A model generated the notes under the pieces. That model was not told where the DNA came from. It saw only the letters and a list, made by a program, of their open reading frames with translations, and ran no database searches. A program made the translations under genes and the position numbers. DNA of 64,000 bases from Limnohabitans sp. (lineage in GTDB: Bacteria > Pseudomonadota > Gammaproteobacteria > Burkholderiales > Burkholderiaceae_C): assembly GCF_023910625.1 (NCBI RefSeq), contig NZ_JAAVVW010000003.1, positions 1,736,001-1,800,000 of the forward strand, read 5' to 3'. This document shows, in pieces, positions 55,539 through 64,000 of this stretch. Positions within the stretch are counted from its first letter, which is position 1. Each line of letters starts with the position of its first letter.

Positions 55539-56492
55539 TCAGTAACGGATGCGGGGGTCGAGCCACAGGTAGCTCAAATCCACCAGAAGGTTGATCAGCA
55601 CATAAAGGGCGCTGAAAAACAACACCACGCCCTGGATGACAGGGAAGTCCCGGTTGAGCACCGCATCCACCGTGAGCGAACCCAGGCCCGGGATGGCGTA
55701 CACGGTTTCGGTCACCACGACACCCCCAATCAGCAAGGCAATGCCGATGCCGATCACGGTGACAATCGGGACGGCCGCATTGGCCAGGGCATGGCGCAGC
55801 AGCACCGCCTGCTCGGTCAAGCCTTTGGCGCGGGCGGTGCGGATGTAGTCCTCGGTCAAGGCTTCAGAGACGCTGGCCCGCGTGACCCGCGCGATCAGCG
55901 CCACATATATCGTGGCCAGACTCAGCCAGGGCAACACCAACTGTTCGGCCCAGGCCCCCAAGCCCTGAGATGAGGAGCCGAACAAACGCCGGTAGCCTTG
56001 CACGGGCAACCATTGCAGCTCGATGGCAAACAGGTAAATGAGCACGTAGCCGATGACAAACACCGGCACCGAAAAGCCCGCTACGGCAAAGCCCGACAGG
56101 ATACGGTCGAGCCACCCGCCCATGCGCCATGCGGCCAAGGTGCCCAGAGGCACCGCCACACACACGGAAATGAGCATGGTGCCGACCGCCAAGGACAGCG
56201 TGGGCTCGATGCGCTGGGCAATCAATTCGATGACCGGCTTGCCCAGATAAAAGGAATACCCCAGATCACCCTGCAACACCCCCGACAACCAGATGCCGAA
56301 CTGCACGAGCAAGGGCTGGGTCAGGCCCAACTGTTCACGGATGCGGTCGATGTCTTCGTTGGTGGCGTTGTTGCCCGCGATCACGGCGGCCGGGTCCCCC
56401 GGCGTGAGCCGAAGGATCAGGAACACGATCACCGCCACCGTGAACAGCACGGGGATCAGCGCCAGCAGGCGCTGCAGCAAGAATCTCAGCAT
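55539..56492 (-). CDS. Peptide ABC transporter permease (DppB-like)
   Basis: A 317-residue permease of the DppB type: LLQRLLALIPVLFTVAVIVF at the N-terminus, RLTPGDPAAVIAGNNAT, and an EAA loop with DYIRTARAKGLTEQAVLLRH. Five base pairs separate it from the next permease gene, 33 bp from the binding protein gene. Confidence 0.93.
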   Translation of the reverse strand: MLRFLLQRLLALIPVLFTVAVIVFLILRLTPGDPAAVIAGNNATNEDIDRIREQLGLTQPLLVQFGIWLSGVLQGDLGYSFYLGKPVIELIAQRIEPTLSLAVGTMLISVCVAVPLGTLAAWRMGGWLDRILSGFAVAGFSVPVFVIGYVLIYLFAIELQWLPVQGYRRLFGSSSQGLGAWAEQLVLPWLSLATIYVALIARVTRASVSEALTEDYIRTARAKGLTEQAVLLRHALANAAVPIVTVIGIGIALLIGGVVVTETVYAIPGLGSLTVDAVLNRDFPVIQGVVLFFSALYVLINLLVDLSYLWLDPRIRY

Positions 56493-56525
56493 GAAAGGTC
56501 AGTCGCCCGTGCCATGGCCGGCGGG

Positions 56526-58100
56526 TCAGTTCTTCTTGATGTTCCAGTACACCTGCGCCCCGCCAGGCACCAGGCCCGAGATGTTCTTGCGCAAGGCGGC
56601 CGGGTTGAAGTACTGTCCCAGCGGCACGTGCGAAGCGGTTTCCATGGCGCGCAGTTGAATCTGCTCGGCCATCTGCTTTTTCTGGGCATCGGTGGTCGCT
56701 TGGGCAAACTTGACCTTCATGTCCTCGATTGTTTTGTCATCCTGCCAACCGAACCAGCCCTTGTCACCAGCGACGTTCATCATGGCCATGGTCAAGGGGT
56801 TGAGGATGTCGCCCGCTGTCCAGGCCGTCATGAAAGCGTTCCAGCCGCCTTGCGCTGGGGCATCCTTTTTGGCGCGGCGTGCCACCAACGTGGCCCAGTC
56901 CATTTGCTGCATGTCGACCTTGAAGCCGGCAGCTTCGAGTTGCTGCTTGGCCACCAGTGGCAGTTTGGCGATCGCGGCCAGATCGGTCGGGCGCATCAAC
57001 ACCACAGGGGTGCCGTCATAACCAGCCTCTTTGAGCATCTGCGCTGCCTTTTTGGGGTCGGCTGTCCCGTTGAAGAGACCGGTCTTGTCACTGGCAAAAG
57101 GGGTACCGCATGGGTACATGCTCTTGCAGAACGTGAACATGCCGGGCGCACCGACTTGCGTCTTCAGGTGCGCCTCCTGACCCAGCGCCACCATGGCCGC
57201 CTGGCGAATCTTCACGTTGTTGAATGGGGCATGCAGGTGGTTGAAGCGGAAGATGAACTGCAAACCAGCGGGCTGTGCATCGACCAATTGAATGTCTTTT
57301 TGGGCCTTGAGCGAGGAGTACTGCTCAAAAGTGGGTTGCTCGACGATATCGACTTCGCCGGCCACCAGGGCATTGAATTGGGTTTGGGGGTCGCGGATGA
57401 TGACCCACTCCACACGGTCAACAAAGACCTGTTTGCCCCCCGTGGTACCATCGGGTGCTTCGGTGCGGGGCTTGTATTTGTCGTTCTTTTCGTAGACCAG
57501 ACGCTCGCCGGGTTTGTATTCGCCGGGCAAGAATTTGTAGGGGCCAGAACCGATGTGTTCCTTGATTTGCTCGGTGCCCGGTGTGGCGGCGATGCGTGCA
57601 GGCATGATGAACAGCACATTGGATGAGGGCTTGCCCAGTGCTTCCAGCATCACGCCAAAGGGCTGCTTGAGCTTGATGACAAAGGTCTTGGCATCGGGTG
57701 TGGCGTAGCTGTCCACGTTTTTGGCCAACACGCCGCCAAAGCTGTCTCGGCTGGACCAGCGCTTGATCGAGACCACCACATCTTCACTGGTGACTGGCTT
57801 GCCGTCATGGAACTCCAGTCCGTCACGCAGGGTGAAAGTCCAGCTCAGGTTGTCCTTGCTGACGTTCCATTTGTTCACCATCTGCGGTTTGACCTTGCCT
57901 GCCAGATCGGTGCCGAACAAGGTGTCATAAATCATGTAACCATGGTTGCGCGTGACAAATGCCGTGCTCCAGATGGGGTCCAGGATCGTCACGTTGGCGT
58001 GCGGTACCACCTTGAGGGTTTTACCTTGGGCTTGAGCGCCCATCGGGGCCAACAGGGCGGCGGCCAATGTGGCCATGGCAAACAGGGAACGACGTTTCAT
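56526..58100 (-). CDS. Peptide ABC transporter substrate-binding protein
   Basis: A 524-residue periplasmic SBP_bac_5 (DppA/OppA-like) protein. A signal peptide (MKRRSLFAMATLAAALLAPM, cleaved near GAQAQ) precedes a domain with TFTLRDGLEFHDGKPVTSED. First gene of the importer operon with two permeases, the fused ATPase, an MlrC-type peptidase and an amidase. Its ligand is probably a peptide or small amide. The 186 bp upstream to the rhodanese gene show no feature that I can name. Confidence 0.93.
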   Translation of the reverse strand: MKRRSLFAMATLAAALLAPMGAQAQGKTLKVVPHANVTILDPIWSTAFVTRNHGYMIYDTLFGTDLAGKVKPQMVNKWNVSKDNLSWTFTLRDGLEFHDGKPVTSEDVVVSIKRWSSRDSFGGVLAKNVDSYATPDAKTFVIKLKQPFGVMLEALGKPSSNVLFIMPARIAATPGTEQIKEHIGSGPYKFLPGEYKPGERLVYEKNDKYKPRTEAPDGTTGGKQVFVDRVEWVIIRDPQTQFNALVAGEVDIVEQPTFEQYSSLKAQKDIQLVDAQPAGLQFIFRFNHLHAPFNNVKIRQAAMVALGQEAHLKTQVGAPGMFTFCKSMYPCGTPFASDKTGLFNGTADPKKAAQMLKEAGYDGTPVVLMRPTDLAAIAKLPLVAKQQLEAAGFKVDMQQMDWATLVARRAKKDAPAQGGWNAFMTAWTAGDILNPLTMAMMNVAGDKGWFGWQDDKTIEDMKVKFAQATTDAQKKQMAEQIQLRAMETASHVPLGQYFNPAALRKNISGLVPGGAQVYWNIKKN

Positions 58101-58286
58101 GATTGACTCCAGTCAAAAAGGGGGACACTGTGTTTTACACCAAAGCACTGTAAAAAAACCAACAGGCTTCATTCTTTTGGTGGCATTGAGCCATTCGGTG
58201 GACAGAACTTGTCTTGTGCGCCAATCACCGGGCAAGTGTCATGCCCTGAGCCGTCAACGCGATCACCCGGTTTTGAAGCACCCGGT

Positions 58287-58712
58287 TCAATTTTGCTGCC
58301 AGGGCAGGCCGCGATAGCGCCAACCGCCCGTTTGGCCGCGGTGCGCCTGCGCGTCCGGGTCGCCCTCAAAGCCTTCGAGGATGTTGTAGGCCTGCAAGCC
58401 CAGCGCGGTGGCGCGTTGAGCGGCGGCAATCGAGCGCACGCCACTGCGGCACAGCAGCACCAGTTTTTTGCCCCCCGCACCCACGGCTTGCACGCCCGCG
58501 TCAAAGTCGGGGTTCATGGCCATGCCGGGCCACTGCTTCCAGGCCAAGGCGTGCGCGCCGGGCACAAAGCCTACCCAAGCGCGCTCGGCATCGCTGCGCA
58601 CGTCCACCAATTCGGCCTCGCCCGACTGCACCCAGTCCCAGGCCTGCTCGGGCGAGACATCGCCGGCATAACCGTTGGCAGCGACGGGTTGGGAGGAGGC
58701 GGATGAGGTCAT
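58287..58712 (-). CDS. Rhodanese-like domain protein
   Basis: A 141-residue single-domain sulfurtransferase-like protein. The active-site Cys is in LLCRSGVRSIAAAQ and the CH2A motif is LVDVRSDAERAWVG. The start at 58712 gives an N-terminal tail of about 15 residues without homology. It may move sulfur or take part in thiol repair; the partner is unknown. Confidence 0.88.
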   Translation of the reverse strand: MTSSASSQPVAANGYAGDVSPEQAWDWVQSGEAELVDVRSDAERAWVGFVPGAHALAWKQWPGMAMNPDFDAGVQAVGAGGKKLVLLCRSGVRSIAAAQRATALGLQAYNILEGFEGDPDAQAHRGQTGGWRYRGLPWQQN

Positions 58713-58894
58713 GGCGCGTGGTCCTGGTTGGGTGCATCAATCGGGTCTGAATCATAGCTTTGTGCACCCCAGCCCTGCATCGCACGGCTGTCAGTGACAG
58801 GACAGGCTGCAGCGGCTAAGATGCGGGTTTTGGTTGACGTTTACGTCAACGTCAAAGCCCGAATCAAAAACCGCTTGCTACCGGAGTCGCCCCC

Positions 58895-61800
58895 ATGACC
58901 GATCTGTCCGCCGAATTCAAAGCCTTGGCCGAATACCGCCCCACGAACAAGGTGCGTTTTGTCACCGCCGCCTCTTTGTTTGACGGCCACGACGCGGCCA
59001 TCAACATCATGCGGCGCATCCTGCAAAGCATGGGGGCCGAAGTGATCCACCTGGGCCACAACCGCTCGGTGGACGAGGTGGTGACCGCTGCGCTGCAAGA
59101 AGACGCGCAGGGCATCGCCATCAGCTCTTATCAGGGCGGGCACAACGAATACTTCACTTACATGGCCGAGCTGCTCAAGGCCCGTGGCGGCGAGCACATT
59201 CAGGTGTTTGGTGGCGGCGGCGGCGTGATCGTGCCGTCCGAGATCCGCATGCTGGCGGAGCATGGGGTGCGCATTTTCAGCCCCGAAGACGGCCAAAAAA
59301 TGGGCCTCGCCGGAATGATCGGCGAGATGGTCATGCGCTGCGACAAAGACGTGAGCCCGCTGGCACCGAAAGATGTGGCCGCGATTCAGGGCCACGGCGA
59401 GATGAACTGGCGTGCTTTGGCCCAGTTGATCACGGCGCTGGAAAACGACAAGGCCGACGCGGGCGTTGTCAAAGCCGTGCGTGAGCAGGCTGCAAGCCAA
59501 AAGGTGCCCGTGCTGGGCATCACCGGCACCGGTGGTGCAGGCAAGTCCTCGCTGACCGACGAACTGATCCGCCGCCTGCGCTTGGACCAAAACGACGCGC
59601 TGCGCGTGGCCGTCATCTCGATCGACCCGTCTCGCCGCAAGAGCGGTGGCGCTTTGCTGGGCGACCGCATCCGCATGAACGCGATTTCACCTTGGTCGCA
59701 AGGACCGCGCGTGTTCATGCGCTCGCTGGCCACGCGTGACTTTGGCTCCGAAATTTCTGCCGCCCTGCCCGACGTGGTCGCGGCCTGCAAGGTGGCAGGC
59801 TTTGACTTGATCGTGGTCGAGACCTCGGGCATTGGCCAGGGCGACGCGGCCATCGTGCCGCATGTGGACGTGCCCATGTACGTGATGACGCCCGAGTTCG
59901 GCGCGGCCAGCCAGCTCGAGAAGATTGACATGCTGGACTTTGCCGAGTTTGTGGCGATCAACAAGTTTGACCGCAAAGGCGCCAACGACGCCCTGCGCGA
60001 CGTGGCCAAGCAGGTGCAGCGCAACAAAGAAGCCTGGACCGTTCCCACCGAGCAGATGCCGGTGTTTGGCACCATGGCCGCGCGCTTCAACGATGACGGC
60101 GTCACAGCCCTGTACCAAGCCCTCAAGGCCCGATTGGCCGAGCTGGGCATGAAGACCACCGAAGGCCGTTTGCCTGTGGTCAAGGTGCGCTACAGCACCC
60201 ACCAAAACCCCGTGGTGCCGTCTTCCCGCACCCGCTACCTGGCCGAAATCAGCGACACGGTGCGCGGCTACAAAAAGCGCGCCATCGACCAGTCGCGCCT
60301 GGCCCGGGAGATTCAGCAACTGCGCGCTGCGGCCCGCATGCTCGAAGTGGGCAAATCCGGTCGCGCCAAGGCCGCCGAAGCCGCGATTGACCTGGCCGTG
60401 AGCCGCGAGCAAACCCAAGACCCCACAGCCCGCAAGCTGCTGGCCCAGTGGCCCGACATGCAAAAAGCCTATGCGGGCGACGAGTACGTGGTGAAGATCC
60501 GTGACAAGGAAATCCGCACCGCGCTCACCACCAAATCGCTGAGCGGCACGACCATCCGCAAAGTCGCCCTGCCGCAATACGAAGACGATGGCGAAGTGCT
60601 CAAGTGGTTGATGCTGGACAACGTGCCCGGCAGCTACCCCTACACAGCAGGCACTTTTGCCTTCAAGCGCGAAGGCGAAGACCCGACCCGCATGTTCGCC
60701 GGTGAAGGCGACCCCTTCCGCACCAACCGCCGCTTCAAGCTGGTGTCTGAGGGCCTGCCCGCCAAGCGCCTGTCCACCGCGTTTGACTCGGTCACGCTGT
60801 ACGGCAACGACCCCGACCTGCGTCCGGACATCTACGGCAAGATCGGTAACTCGGGTGTGAACGTGGCCACGCTGGACGACATGAAGGTGTTGTATTCGGG
60901 CTTTGACCTGTGCAACCCCACCACATCCGTGTCGATGACCATCAACGGCCCCGCACCGTCGATCCTGGCCATGTTCATGAACACGGCCATCGACCAGAAC
61001 CTCGACAAATTCAAAGCTGAAAACGGCCGAGAGCCCACCGAGACCGAGGCTGCCAAGATCAAGGCATGGGTCTTGGCCAATGTGCGCGGCACGGTGCAGG
61101 CCGACATTCTGAAAGAAGACCAGGGCCAAAACACCTGCATCTTCTCGACCGAGTTTTCGCTCAAAGTCATGGGGGATGTGGCGCAGTATTTTGTGCACCA
61201 CGACGTGCGCAATTTCTACTCGGTGTCCATCTCGGGTTACCACATTGCCGAAGCGGGCGCCAACCCGATCAGCCAGCTGGCCTTCACGCTGAGTAACGGC
61301 TTCACCTTCGTGGAAGCGTATTTGGCGCGTGGCATGCACATCGACGACTTCGCGCCCAACTTGTCGTTCTTCTTCAGCAACGGCATGGACCCCGAGTACA
61401 CCGTCATGGGCCGTGTGGCACGCCGCATCTGGGCCGTGGCCATGAAAGAGAAATACGGCGCGAACGAACGCAGCCAAAAACTCAAGTACCACATCCAAAC
61501 ATCGGGCCGCTCGCTGCACGCGCAAGAAATCCAGTTCAACGACATCCGCACCACGCTGCAAGCGCTGATTGCGATTTACGACAACTGCAACAGCCTGCAC
61601 ACCAACGCGTTTGACGAAGCCATCACCACGCCCACCGCAGACTCGGTGCGCCGCGCCATGGCGATCCAGATGATCATCAACCGCGAATGGGGCCTGGCCA
61701 AAAACGAGAACCCGAGCCAGGGCGCCTTCATCATCGAAGAGCTGACCGAGTTGCTGGAAGAAGCCGTACTGGCCGAGTTCGAGAAAATCGCCGAACGCGG

Positions 61801-62185
61801 CGGGGTGTTGGGCGCGATGGAAACCGGCTACCAGCGCGGCAAGATCCAAGACGAGTCCATGCACTACGAAATGCTCAAGCACACCGGCGAGCTGCCCATC
61901 ATCGGCGTCAACACCTTCCGCAACCCCAAGGGAGACGAAGTCATGGAAACGCTGGAGCTGGCCCGCTCGACCGAGGAAGAAAAGCAGAGCCAACTTAAGC
62001 GCCTGAACGACTTCCACGCCCTGCACGCCGCCGAATCACCCTCCATGCTCAAGCGTTTGCAACAAGCAGTGATCGACAACGGCAATGTGTTCGAGGTGCT
62101 GATGGACGCGGTGCGGGTCTGCTCGCTCGGCCAGATCACCAACGCGCTGTTTGAGGTGGGTGGGCAGTACCGACGCAATATGTGA
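58895..62185 (+). CDS. icmF: Fused isobutyryl-CoA mutase IcmF
   Basis: A 1096-residue adenosylcobalamin enzyme in one chain: a B12-binding domain at 20-150 (DGHDAAIN with D30 and H32), a MeaI-like chaperone GTPase at about 205-430 ([10 protein letters not shown] with K217), and the mutase barrel from about 530. It rearranges isobutyryl-CoA and n-butyryl-CoA, or related branched acyl-CoAs, while the GTPase domain controls cofactor loading. Length and order match IcmF and differ from separate methylmalonyl-CoA mutase subunits. GGAG lies upstream of the ATG. Confidence 0.94.
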   Translation: MTDLSAEFKALAEYRPTNKVRFVTAASLFDGHDAAINIMRRILQSMGAEVIHLGHNRSVDEVVTAALQEDAQGIAISSYQGGHNEYFTYMAELLKARGGEHIQVFGGGGGVIVPSEIRMLAEHGVRIFSPEDGQKMGLAGMIGEMVMRCDKDVSPLAPKDVAAIQGHGEMNWRALAQLITALENDKADAGVVKAVREQAASQKVPVLGITGTGGAGKSSLTDELIRRLRLDQNDALRVAVISIDPSRRKSGGALLGDRIRMNAISPWSQGPRVFMRSLATRDFGSEISAALPDVVAACKVAGFDLIVVETSGIGQGDAAIVPHVDVPMYVMTPEFGAASQLEKIDMLDFAEFVAINKFDRKGANDALRDVAKQVQRNKEAWTVPTEQMPVFGTMAARFNDDGVTALYQALKARLAELGMKTTEGRLPVVKVRYSTHQNPVVPSSRTRYLAEISDTVRGYKKRAIDQSRLAREIQQLRAAARMLEVGKSGRAKAAEAAIDLAVSREQTQDPTARKLLAQWPDMQKAYAGDEYVVKIRDKEIRTALTTKSLSGTTIRKVALPQYEDDGEVLKWLMLDNVPGSYPYTAGTFAFKREGEDPTRMFAGEGDPFRTNRRFKLVSEGLPAKRLSTAFDSVTLYGNDPDLRPDIYGKIGNSGVNVATLDDMKVLYSGFDLCNPTTSVSMTINGPAPSILAMFMNTAIDQNLDKFKAENGREPTETEAAKIKAWVLANVRGTVQADILKEDQGQNTCIFSTEFSLKVMGDVAQYFVHHDVRNFYSVSISGYHIAEAGANPISQLAFTLSNGFTFVEAYLARGMHIDDFAPNLSFFFSNGMDPEYTVMGRVARRIWAVAMKEKYGANERSQKLKYHIQTSGRSLHAQEIQFNDIRTTLQALIAIYDNCNSLHTNAFDEAITTPTADSVRRAMAIQMIINREWGLAKNENPSQGAFIIEELTELLEEAVLAEFEKIAERGGVLGAMETGYQRGKIQDESMHYEMLKHTGELPIIGVNTFRNPKGDEVMETLELARSTEEEKQSQLKRLNDFHALHAAESPSMLKRLQQAVIDNGNVFEVLMDAVRVCSLGQITNALFEVGGQYRRNM

Positions 62186-62210
62186 TCCATCCCTGCCGTA
62201 CCTGAAGGCA

Positions 62211-62238
62211 CCGACCTACTGATACCCTCGTAGGTCGG
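62211..62238 (+). terminator. Hairpin behind icmF
   Basis: A 9-bp perfect stem (CCGACCTAC / GTAGGTCGG) with a 10-nt loop, 25 bp behind the icmF stop. The following T run is short (CTTTAG), so it may be weak. Confidence 0.6.
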
Positions 62239-62271
62239 GCCTTTAGGGTTCGACAGCAAGCCCACTGAACC

Positions 62272-62610
62272 TCAAAAGTTCACCCGATCCCCGCCCTTGA
62301 GCGCCAGCATGCTGCGCGCCTCATCGGGGGTGGCCATTTCCAGATTCAGGGCTTCCCGCACGGTGCGGAGGCGCTGGACCTGCTGAGCACTGGACTCGGC
62401 CAATTTTCCAGGGCCGATCCACATCTTGCGTCGGACGGCCATCCACCGGGTCGCGGGCATGCAGGTGCAAGATGACCGCGCCCGCCTCGGCGGCGGCAAT
62501 GGCCGCATCGGCGATCTCGTCGGCAGTCACCGGCAAATGCGGCGACATGCTGGGGGGTGGATGGCTCCGGTGGGGGCGCAGGTGATGATGACTTTGCGGG
62601 CTTGGCGCAT
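62272..62610 (-). pseudogene. BKACE/DUF849 (3-keto-5-aminohexanoate cleavage enzyme) gene, frameshifted and internally deleted
   Basis: The minus strand starts MRQARKVIITCAPTGAIHPP at 62610, the family's N-terminus. A one-base shift in a run of C then moves it to the frame of SMSPHLPVTADEIADAAIAA and LHLHARDPVDGRPTQD. After that, about 170 codons are missing and the end (MATPDEARSMLALKGGDRVN) follows directly. The first beta strand, part of the zinc site and the C-terminus are left; it cannot be functional. Confidence 0.85.
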
Positions 62611-62807
62611 GAATAGGCTCCTGAAAGGGCTTCCCCGATAGAGCAGGGACATGCCGCGCAGCTTGCCCGACCCGCAAGCACGGCGAGGTCACTAAGACAA
62701 CAAGCGCACAGCCAGGTCATACCCTGGCCACGCGATTGCAGCAAAATGGCCAAGACGCACCCTGCATGGGGTGTGCAACACTGCCCGACACACCGTCCAG
62801 GAATCCT

Positions 62808-64000
62808 ATGCAGCACCTGCCGCCGTTCATCGCCCCCTCCGAACACCACGATGCCGACAGCGCCTTGGCGCAAATCCAGCACATCTACCAGCACAGCGTG
62901 AACCACCTGCGCCAGGCCATGCGCGAGTTTGTCGCCGGGGCGGACATGGCAGGCACGCGGGTTCGGGCGTTTTACCCTTTTGTGCGGGTGCAGGTCACCA
63001 GCGCCAGCCGCAAAAGCGCTGGGCTGGACAGCCGCTTGAGTTATGGCTTCGTGGCCGAGCCGGGCCGCTTTGAAACCACCCTGACCCGGCCGGACCTGTT
63101 TGCTTTTTACATCTGCCAGCAGTTGAGGCTGCTGCTGCAAAACCACGGTGTCAGCCTGCAGGTGGGCACCAGCAACCAGCCGATTCCGATCCACTTTTCT
63201 TTCGCCGACGACGAGCACATGGAAGGCAGCCTGAGCCGAGAGCGCCAGGCCCTGATGCGCGAAGTGTTTGACCTGCCCGACTTGGCCGCCATGGACGACG
63301 GGATTGCCAACGGCACGCACGAACCTGCCGCCTCCGAGGCCAAGCCGCTGTCGCTGTTCACTGCGCCGCGCATCGACTATTCACTGCAGCGCCTGCGCCA
63401 CTACACCGGCACCTCACCGCGCTGGTTTCAGAACTACGTGCTGTTCACCAATTACCAGTTTTACATCGACGAGTTCATTGCCTTGGGTCGCGCCGAAATG
63501 CAAAACCCGGGCAGCGAATACATCGCCTTTGTCGAGCCCGGCAACATGGTCACGCGCCGCTTGGGCTTGCCTGCCGAAGAGGTGGACGCCCTGGGCCAAA
63601 CACCGCCGCGCCTGCCGCAAATGCCGGGCTACCACCTGGTGCGCAAGGGTCACAGCGGCATCACCATGGTCAACATCGGCGTGGGGCCCGCCAACGCCAA
63701 GACCATCACCGACCACATTGCCGTGCTGCGCCCGCACGCCTGGCTGATGCTGGGCCACTGCGCGGGTCTGCGCACCACGCAGCAGCTGGGCGACTACGTG
63801 TTGGCCCACGCCTATGTGCGCGAAGACCATGTGCTGGACGAAGAGCTGCCGCTGTGGGTGCCGATTCCGGCGCTGGCCGAGATTCAGGTGGCCCTGGAAA
63901 AAGCCGTGACCGAAGTGACCGGCTGCGAGGGTGCCGAGCTCAAACGCTTTATGCGCACGGGCACGGTGGCCAGCACCGACAACCGAAATTGGGAGCTGCT
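62808..64000 (+). CDS. amn: AMP nucleosidase, 5' part (runs past the window end)
   Basis: The frame opens at an ATG at 62808 and stays open to the window edge (397 codons). The first 180 residues form the AMP nucleosidase N-terminal domain (SRLSYGFVAEPGRFETTLTR) and the C-terminal part is nucleoside-phosphorylase-like (ITMVNIGVGPANAKTITDHI, RPHAWLMLGHCAGLR). The enzyme hydrolyses AMP to adenine and ribose 5-phosphate. Family length is about 490-500 residues, so roughly 100 residues lie outside. Confidence 0.93.
   Translation, partial: MQHLPPFIAPSEHHDADSALAQIQHIYQHSVNHLRQAMREFVAGADMAGTRVRAFYPFVRVQVTSASRKSAGLDSRLSYGFVAEPGRFETTLTRPDLFAFYICQQLRLLLQNHGVSLQVGTSNQPIPIHFSFADDEHMEGSLSRERQALMREVFDLPDLAAMDDGIANGTHEPAASEAKPLSLFTAPRIDYSLQRLRHYTGTSPRWFQNYVLFTNYQFYIDEFIALGRAEMQNPGSEYIAFVEPGNMVTRRLGLPAEEVDALGQTPPRLPQMPGYHLVRKGHSGITMVNIGVGPANAKTITDHIAVLRPHAWLMLGHCAGLRTTQQLGDYVLAHAYVREDHVLDEELPLWVPIPALAEIQVALEKAVTEVTGCEGAELKRFMRTGTVASTDNRNWEL

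Noticed and set aside
59687-62026. A 779-codon open frame on the minus strand opposite icmF
   Set aside because: It is antisense to a well-supported 1096-residue enzyme; long antisense frames are common in G+C-rich genes with biased third positions. The protein is His/Gly/Val-rich without any motif.

Overview
The window reads as chromosomal DNA of a betaproteobacterium of the Burkholderiales, most likely a freshwater Comamonadaceae of the Limnohabitans/Rhodoferax/Polaromonas type. The grounds are gene content and order: msrPQ, a System II (ResB/CcsB) cytochrome c maturation pair, cytochrome c4, two tandem LpxL-like acyltransferases, slmA-argB, a phasin next to a TetR regulator, fused isobutyryl-CoA mutase, and G+C-rich codon use. 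The genus is an inference.

Layout. 0-10 kb: a cut HipA/YjjJ-like gene, msrQ-msrP, ccsB-resB, cytochrome c4, engB, an alpha/beta hydrolase and two lipid A acyltransferases. 10-12.9 kb: an excisionase-like HTH protein and groES-groEL behind a perfect CIRCE operator. 12.9-23.4 kb: an island built on the groEL 3' end. Two further 5'-truncated groEL copies (residues about 257-550 and 193-550) follow the intact gene. A vapBC module lies between copies 1 and 2. A quorum-sensing locus and a biosynthetic operon lie between copies 2 and 3.

The island's central content is luxR, an RsaM-like regulator and luxI, followed by a PRMT-like methyltransferase (one in-frame TAA), a heme-oxygenase-like diiron oxidase fused to a cupin, a Rieske protein and a LysE exporter. 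The methyltransferase and oxidase/cupin pair matches SznE and SznF of streptozotocin biosynthesis, including all ten expected metal-ligand positions in the SznF-like protein. I read this as an acylhomoserine-lactone-linked N-nitroso (N-methyl-N-nitrosourea-type) pathway, probably disabled or in decay in this strain if the TAA is real. Between the RsaM gene and luxI a second cassette (5'-truncated 2-oxoglutarate dioxygenase plus RhtB-type exporter) has been inserted, flanked by 255-bp direct repeats that duplicate the luxI promoter region with a lux-box-like dyad.

23.5-31.4 kb: a membrane cupredoxin, pgi, tal, zwf and hexR (Entner-Doudoroff/pentose phosphate block) and prfC. 31.4-36.4 kb: a scrap region with a HAD phosphatase, palindromic GGGGTCAGACCCC repeats, fragments of IS91-, IS1380- and IS4-type transposases, a TpsB remnant, a galE remnant, intact parDE and hicAB, and broken doc and PIN toxin genes. 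36.4-50 kb: a methyltransferase, a fatty-acid/CoA block with TetR control, FAH-family hydrolase, slmA, argB, rfbD-rfbB, phasin and TetR, coaX, bactofilin with its M23 peptidase. 50-58 kb: an amidase, an MlrC-type metallopeptidase and a complete peptide ABC importer on one strand. 58-64 kb: rhodanese, icmF, a broken BKACE gene and the 5' part of an AMP nucleosidase gene.
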